From: Carex sylvatica
Lineage: Eukaryota > Streptophyta > Magnoliopsida > Poales > Cyperaceae
Reading direction: 5' to 3'
Assembly: GCA_964058845.1 (NCBI GenBank)
Contig: CAXKVR010000107.1
Location: 1-64,000 of the forward strand
Length of the DNA: 64,000 nt
The notes below the pieces were generated by a model. That model saw only the letters and a list, made by a program, of their open reading frames with translations. It did no database searches and was not told the DNA's origin. Below, piece by piece: positions 58,087 through 64,000 of the stretch; positions within the stretch are counted from its first letter, which is position 1; every line of letters begins with the position of its first letter. The position numbers and the translations under genes were made by a program.

Positions 58087-58771
58087 CAGTATGAAATTCT
58101 AATATTATCCTTGAGTATGGAATTAAGATCCTAGATACCTGAGGTTCAATTATAAAATCTGAACCGTTTTTTAAATTGCACCGCTAGAGCATGCTATTTA
58201 GAACCTTGTTTTTGACATACAAGAAAAAAATTTCTTCACAAAATAATTTAAATCAAAATATTAATATTTCAAAAAAAAAAAATCAAGTGGACCGCCCCCT
58301 GTAGGGGCGGTCTACTAGGGGTCTGACTCGCCCGTGGGCTTGGCGATCGGAACAGTTTTGAAAAAAAACAGATGACAGAGGCATTTTTAATTTTTTTTTT
58401 TTTTTTGAAGGGTATTAATAAAAATGGCCGCTCTTTTCCTCTTCTTACGTACTCTCTTGTCAAACACAGTGTTTAAAAATTTCCGTACGATCTCAAACAG
58501 TTTAAATTAATACAAAATTAAGCTTGTGATTGTTGCCATTAATAACACTGAAAAATCATTGATGTCCATCCATATCTTTTTATTTTTTAGATTCTGATGT
58601 TAGAAGTACCAACATCATAATGCAACCACATGCATGCTATATCTATTCTTTTTAATGTACTAATTAAAACCACATAACTACTTATTTGATACAAGTTGAA
58701 AATTTTAATGCTAATTTAATATTTTCAAAATTTCAAAATTTATTTCAAACAAGGAGTATTTTGTGAGTACA

Positions 58772-59150
58772 ACTAGGGTGTTCTTAAGTTCACAAAGTCT
58801 CTTGGTAAACTCAAGTCTAAAACTCATTGAATCAGTATCAAATGACGAATCCGAACCGTTCAAACCTGCCTACCTTACAAGTGATGCATCTACATGTGAA
58901 AAAATTTAACATTCAAATTAATTTAGTATAAAGTCAAGTGGTCAAAATTAGAAGACTGATAAATTAATTTTAATGCATTTATTTTTTGAATATTTTTTGA
59001 TCACTTAACTCTATGCAAAATTAATTTTGAAACTATTTTTTTTTACATATAGACGCATCGCTCATAAGATAAACAAATTTAAACGGTTCAAATTTGCAGT
59101 TTAAAGTCAATTTAATGAGTTTTAGACTTGAGTTGTTCACATCCCAGTGA
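58772..59150. mobile_element. Palindromic MITE (about 380 bp)
   Basis: CTCAAGTCTAAAACTCATT on the left is mirrored by AATGAGTTTTAGACTTGAG on the right. The inner parts also pair, for example CCGAACCGTTCAAA with TTTAAACGGTTCAAA and AGTGATGCATCTACATG with CATATAGACGCATCGCT. The ends are approximate. Confidence 0.75.
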
Positions 59151-60925
59151 TAAGTGATAGTAAGACCAACAATTACGAATATAAATATAACTTTATCATT
59201 ATATGCTGCTTATTCTTTTTTTCTTATGATTCGGTTCTGTACTTCTAACGGTATATTATCCTACCTGCCTAATCTCACCGTGAAAACTTTTAATTTTTTA
59301 TCTGGACCGTCCAATTATAAATGGACGGTGTAGATCTATCCATAATCGTCCAAAAAATTGTATAGAGATGTCCATTATCTGAATTTTTCTAGAAAAAAAA
59401 TTCTTTAAAGGAGGCAGTTGAATGTCAACTTAAGACTTAAGAGGCCAACACTTGACAGTTATACCCACCAATGGGATTTGTTCCTGGTACCACAAAATAA
59501 TGAATTGGTTCCGAACACTTGAGTTGACTCATTCAATGAACGGGTGATTGATGCTATGTTCAATTAACGGATCGATGCTTCAGGATATGGTATCGTACTA
59601 TGCATACGCTTATATTGGTTCATATTATAGATTTAATATCTTTAAATATAATTTTTGTATGAAAATATATTTATAGATTAATTTTAAAAAAAAGACAGAA
59701 ATTAACTAATTTTTAAATAGGTAGAAAAACACTTCGATCTAACAATTTTGTATCATTCAATAGTAGATTTTCTATTGATATTAGCTGTAAATACATTTTT
59801 ATAAGGTGACTATTTTAATATAGTGATTTTTAACTGTTTGAACTTGTAAAAACAATAATATTGATTCATAATACAGACTAATATGCGTAATGCATATTAA
59901 TGTAGCCTTGCTCTTAACGGATTGAATTTAGTACCAATATTTTTTTTTAATTTGTTTATATTGTTCGAATTAGTGCAGGGTCTATAGAATTAGATTTTGA
60001 TCCGATAGCACTATATTTCCATCATTTTTATTTATGAGAAATTTCCTCTGCTCTTATTCCTGATGCTAGGAGGCGGAGGCGGTCTGATGCCTCGGCCATA
60101 ACAGTTTGATTTGCATAAAAAATTGTGTGCATTCGACTTGCACGAATTTTGAAGTTGTCAACCGAATATTGATGTAGATCAAATGGCTCCAATCGAACAT
60201 CAAACCGAATTTATATATTGATGTAGATCAAATGGACCGTTCTCATTGACTCATTCCATTAATCACATCCACATGTATAGCACGAAGATTGAGAAATATC
60301 AATGTTTTGATATATTCGGATAAAATTTTCATGAACAGATTAGAAATTGAGAACTTGTTGAGACTTGAGAGAGAGAGAGAAGATCCTGCAATGCTGAATT
60401 TAGTGTGTGTGAATATGTATAGTTGTAGTTGTAATGTTTTGAATATTTTATTTTCATTACCTTTGTACAACTGATAGCCTCTATCAACATTTCAAAAAAA
60501 AAAGAGAAGATCCTGCAATTAAAGTAGACAGTCGTACAAACACGATTACAATCATATCAGAATCTTTAGTCTTATCTATTGTCATATACACGTGTATAAC
60601 ATGCCACGTCACCCATCTCCGTGTTTCATTTGAATTTTTCACTCAGTCAACTTGTGATGGGTTGCACTTGCAATTTTTCCGCATGTTCTTTTGACCCATG
60701 CCTCTCACCGACTACAATCACTGGTACGGGTAAAGATATTAACAAAGTAGTTCTGGCTTAATGCAAAGCACGAACAATATGCAACGCTGTTTTAAGTGTA
60801 TAGTTCGTGCTCTGCATGAAGTAAAAACTGTATTAGTCCTGTTTCGTGTGAGAAAAAGGCAGTTTGATTATTAGCACATGCTTCTCGATTTCTTCTTGTA
60901 TCCTTGCTCAACTAACGCCTTCTCT
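59151..60925. other. Intergenic, no recognised gene
   Basis: AT-rich. A small hairpin with ACCGTCCA and TGGACGGT lies near 59,305-59,330. AGCACGAAC and GTTCGTGCT form another potential hairpin at about 60,767-60,813, some 160 bp before the TATA box of the RING gene. Confidence 0.5.
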
Positions 60926-60931
60926 GTCATT

Positions 60932-60937
60932 TATAAA
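60932..60937 (+). promoter_or_regulatory. TATA box of the RING-H2 gene
   Basis: TATAAA in TCATTTATAAAGCCCC, 106 bp before the start codon, which leaves a leader of roughly 75 bases. Confidence 0.65.
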
Positions 60938-61042
60938 GCCCCTACTTTGTCATAATACAAACTGAGAAGGCAAGATCACTTCTGGTTTGTTCTTATCTTT
61001 TCACTAAAGAATCAATCAATCAATAATTTTATTTTTCCTCTC

Positions 61043-61540
61043 ATGGGCATCCCTTTGGTGTCTTACTGTATTGCGGTACCAAGGCCTCTGTTTCTCCTTG
61101 TCAAATTCTTGAGCAAAATAAGAGATGCCATTTTCGTCTTTGTATCTTATCTCTTTCTCTGTTTTCTACCTGGTCGAAATAACAATAGATCCGGTCATCG
61201 ACTCCACGCTTCAGTTCGGGAACCTCTGCCGCCGCCCTCGACAATTAAAGAACAGCTACCAGTGACCGAATTCACGAGCATCAGTCATAAATTACATGAT
61301 AAAAGGAAATGTCAGAACGAGGCAAAACATCTATGCATTGTATGCTTGGAGAATTTGGAGCAAGCTGATGAGGTTAGAGTGCTGGGAAATTGTGTTCATG
61401 CATTCCATAGAGAATGTATCGATCAATGGATCGATGTCGGCCGAGCGATGTGTCCGTTATGTCGAGCGCAGCTATTACCGCGAAAACACAAGGGAATTAT
61501 CAGTATGTTACTGAGAATATTTTCATCACATTATTCTTGA
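61043..61540 (+). CDS. RING-H2 finger protein, probable membrane-anchored E3 ubiquitin ligase (165 aa)
   Basis: A single-exon gene. Residues about 14-42 are hydrophobic (PLFLLVKFL and FVFVSYLFLCFLPG) and likely anchor the protein in a membrane. After a Pro-rich linker (61-73) comes the RING-H2 domain at 98-140. Its metal ligands are C98, C101, C117, H119, H122, C125, C137 and C140, the C3H2C3 order, and W129 follows the sixth ligand at the usual distance. Proteins of this size and layout belong to the plant BRH1/RHA-type and XERICO-like RING-H2 group, which pass ubiquitin from an E2 to substrates, often in hormone or stress responses. The substrate cannot be told. The ATG at 61043 is the first in frame and lies a suitable distance from a TATA box. 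All ligands are present, so the gene appears intact. Confidence 0.9.
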   Translation: MGIPLVSYCIAVPRPLFLLVKFLSKIRDAIFVFVSYLFLCFLPGRNNNRSGHRLHASVREPLPPPSTIKEQLPVTEFTSISHKLHDKRKCQNEAKHLCIVCLENLEQADEVRVLGNCVHAFHRECIDQWIDVGRAMCPLCRAQLLPRKHKGIISMLLRIFSSHYS

Positions 61541-62852
61541 TAAATAGATGAGCTTATTAATTTTTTCTTTTTTGTTGTACAATTTTTTTCTTTATGAAGT
61601 TTGTTTGTAAATTAAGATATGTTCTTGGAGACTGACAATCAGAGTTCAAATTTGTGTAATTGGATCAAATATTTAATGAGTTAGTACAGTGGAGTTGTCC
61701 TAAAATAAATTAAAGGTGTCCAAAAATCTAAATCACAAAATTTATGGTTGTGGGCGCTGATAGAGACAGGATTCTTCCCTGACAATGATAATTGATAAAA
61801 GATATACAAACCTATAAACCTAGCAATTTAAATAACTTATGAATACATTAATTGTTCTTGTTTCAAATTTATTCAAACACTTTTATTATAAACTTTTGAG
61901 TGCTCGAGAAGACTTAATTATAATGTCCATAAAAATTTGTCATTAAGATTTCTTAAATTAATGACAGTCTCATAATTTATCACTTAAACTATGAATTAAA
62001 TTCTATAATCTTCAGAATTAGGCTTCATGATAATATATATAACGTACCTGTGCCATGAATCAATTCTATACTAATTAATTAAGTTGTATACATTTTATTT
62101 CAAATAAAAGCAATTAATTTCTATACCATTTGTCCATTAACACTGAAACTAGTTAATTACCATGTCCTGAAGAAATTAATTTGTATTCCTAATTAACCAA
62201 GAAAATCCAACACCTTTAGGGTTTAAGAAATATTATATGTAGTTCTCAATTTTTCATTTTGAAAATATTTCATAATTATTTTTGTTCAATTATTAAAAAA
62301 AAAACTAAATAAATAAATAAGTATGAATTGGCGCAATAACTATATATGTATGTATTGGTATAATACTGCAGCATATATATATTGAGTAATAGTCAAGAAT
62401 ATATACATTTTAAGAGATTTGTAAAATGACCTTAAATGATGAAGATAACTGTTAATTAAATGCTCTAATAAGAATTATGTGGTAGCTGTCAACATTATGT
62501 CTTGAGTATTCATCATGAGCATAATAAACACAAATATGCATTTCAATACGCGTGAAAATTATATTGGGCACATTTAAGAGGTGAGTGAAAGTTCATGAAA
62601 GATAGTTATTAGACATGCATTTTTTAAATATAAGAGATTTAAAAGAGCTGCCTAAGAGTCATTAATTGTTGTGGGATCCCATTTTGAATCATTCACATCT
62701 TTTATTTGCTTCCAAATTACAGATAGACATGGGCAGAGGATCGAAAAGCTTTATGGATGCATTGTGTTTAACCAAAAGTGTGCAATAAGCATTGCTTAGA
62801 GGTTATCACAAACAAGAGTATATACTAACGACTTTTCCTTAAAAAAAAGGAA

Positions 62853-62884
<32 letters not shown>

Positions 62885-62889
62885 TGCTA
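61541..62889. other. 3' region of the RING gene and spacer
   Basis: AT-rich with no gene recognised. An AT dinucleotide run lies at about 62,852-62,878. Confidence 0.5.
62852..62878. repeat. AT microsatellite
   Basis: About 13 AT dinucleotides, directly left of the palindromic MITE. Confidence 0.9.
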
Positions 62890-63241
62890 GCATGTTATGT
62901 GTAGTATACATGGCCTTCATGCAACGGCTCAATATTTAACTTTTCAAAATCCTAACAGTCGATCCGAACCGTTCATTTTGTTTTCCATAGTAATATGTGT
63001 TTGGAGACCAAATTTTATATTTTTTCGAATTTTTTTATTACTTTTTAGATTTATTGAAAATTGCTGTTTTTTATGATCCATATTTGCTGAAAATAGTGAT
63101 TTTCAATAAATCTAAAATAATAGTAAAAATATTTCAAAAAATGTAAAATTTGGTCTACAAACACATATTAATATGGAGAACAAGATGAACGGTTCGGATC
63201 GGCCGTTAGAATTTTGAATCCGATGATTTATTTTTACATGC
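62890..63241. mobile_element. Palindromic MITE (about 350 bp)
   Basis: GATCCGAACCGTTCATTTTG and AATATGTGTTTGGAGACC on the left are mirrored by CAAGATGAACGGTTCGGATC and GGTCTACAAACACATATT on the right, with TTTAGATTTATTGAAAAT mirrored near the centre. Outer ends GCATGT and ACATGC are tentative. Confidence 0.8.
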
Positions 63242-64000
63242 TTTAAAAATGGTAACTCATGGTGGAAGGCACTGGTTGCAGGATATAATTAACATCGTTT
63301 TCATCTGGTTATCTTTCAAATAAAAAAGAGACGTGTTAACTGTTCTTGCTCGATGATCAATGAACGCGTACTATATTAACAGCAACCAATTCAATTAAAT
63401 TTGAGGACGACATAGAATATATACATGCTAATTGATTGACGAGCTAGGAGAGAAAATTCATTTTCTAAATAGAAATATACCGCAACACAATTCGATTGCA
63501 TCACTATATATTATAATAATCTAATAGTGAAGGAGAATATCATTATGTTTCTGAAACAGTATTGAATTACATTATTGCAACACTTGGAATTAAATATGAG
63601 CAATAGATCGATGTAGGCATGTAGAGAAGTACGATTTTGGTGCCAGTTTGGAGGAACCAAACCAATGAAAAGCTGAAAAACATGGGGTCCAATTGTCCAA
63701 ACCAAACAAATTCAATTATTTGTTAAACGATAAAAAGTTGTCAATCATGTCCACAAATTATTAATCCCTAAATAATGGTGAAACGGTGATTACTGCTGTT
63801 GCACATTCATTCATTAATTGCAACCTGTTGTAGGACTGGGTCTGACTCGGATTTACTTTTTGGGGGCAAGAAAGGAAAGGGTCTCCATTCATTGAACAGG
63901 GATGATTCTTTGTTTGAACCTCAGAAATATATATTGGGCCGAATGACCTGTTTCTTAATATTTATAGACCATAATGCATGGGCTGTGATTTGGGGTCTTT
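63242..64000. other. Intergenic to window end
   Basis: No gene or repeat recognised. Confidence 0.5.

Larger units (their letters stand above)
56914..58430. mobile_element. TIR element with GC-rich arms (1.52 kb)
   Basis: Inverted arms of about 250 bp begin CGGTCATTTTTATTAATA at the left and CGGCCATTTTTATTAATA on the reversed right. Both contain a GGGGGCGGTCCACTTGATT segment. The 9-bp flanks are CTCTTTTTC (56905-56913) and CTCTTTTCC (58431-58439), one mismatch. No transposase. The layout fits a MULE-type non-autonomous element. Confidence 0.75.

Noticed and set aside
60289..60474. 61-codon frame near 60.3 kb
   Set aside because: AT-rich, overlaps an equally long antisense frame, no homology noted.
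63511..63705. 64-codon minus-strand frame near the window end
   Set aside because: No motif, splice sites or promoter seen.

Overview
This window is nuclear DNA of a flowering plant. The evidence is a TTG1-type WD40 gene with one intron, a RING-H2 ubiquitin-ligase gene, pectate-lyase exon remnants, Ty3/gypsy elements primed by tRNA-Asp, a chromodomain-type gypsy element, a Ty1/copia relic, MULE-type and hAT-type DNA elements, and palindromic MITEs. The species cannot be read from the sequence.

Bases 1-14,897 are one continuous satellite-like array with an 81-bp unit, about 184 units. Its centre is built of near-identical higher-order blocks of about 1.44, 1.85 and 2.0 kb. The same family reappears, diverged and in the opposite orientation, at 22,461-23,035 and 29,109-30,050.

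Bases 14,898-39,697 are a nest of LTR retrotransposons. Element 1 (14,898-19,284) has two LTRs around a 1.35-kb core with no protein-coding domain. A minus-strand chromodomain-type gypsy fragment (19,285-22,460) cuts its second LTR. Element 2 (23,036-29,108) has a complete 5' LTR, an exact tRNA-Asp primer binding site and a nearly intact Gag-protease frame, but no RT, RNase H, integrase or 3' LTR. A copia RT/RNase H relic follows (30,370-31,092). Element 3 (32,629-39,697) has two LTRs, an inverted third LTR inside its coding region, and a Gag-PR frame that stops being recognisable just inside RT. Each tRNA-Asp-primed family carries its own short GC-rich reverse-complement 'word', clustered in the LTR. 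In elements 2 and 3 the same word also occurs in the protease-RT linker. This is the most unusual pattern here.

Bases 39,698-64,000 are gene-bearing. They hold a minus-strand pectate-lyase pseudogene split by an hAT-type element, the TTG1-type gene (46,554-48,465) with a palindromic MITE upstream, and a retroposed insert with a 17-bp target duplication. Next come a 464-bp MITE and a related 3.9-kb Pack-MULE-like element with gene fragments, a further TIR element with GC-rich arms, two more palindromic MITEs, and the RING-H2 gene (61,043-61,540). The two intact genes are not obviously related in function: TTG1 acts in the MYB-bHLH-WD40 complex, and the RING-H2 protein is a probable membrane-anchored E3 ligase.
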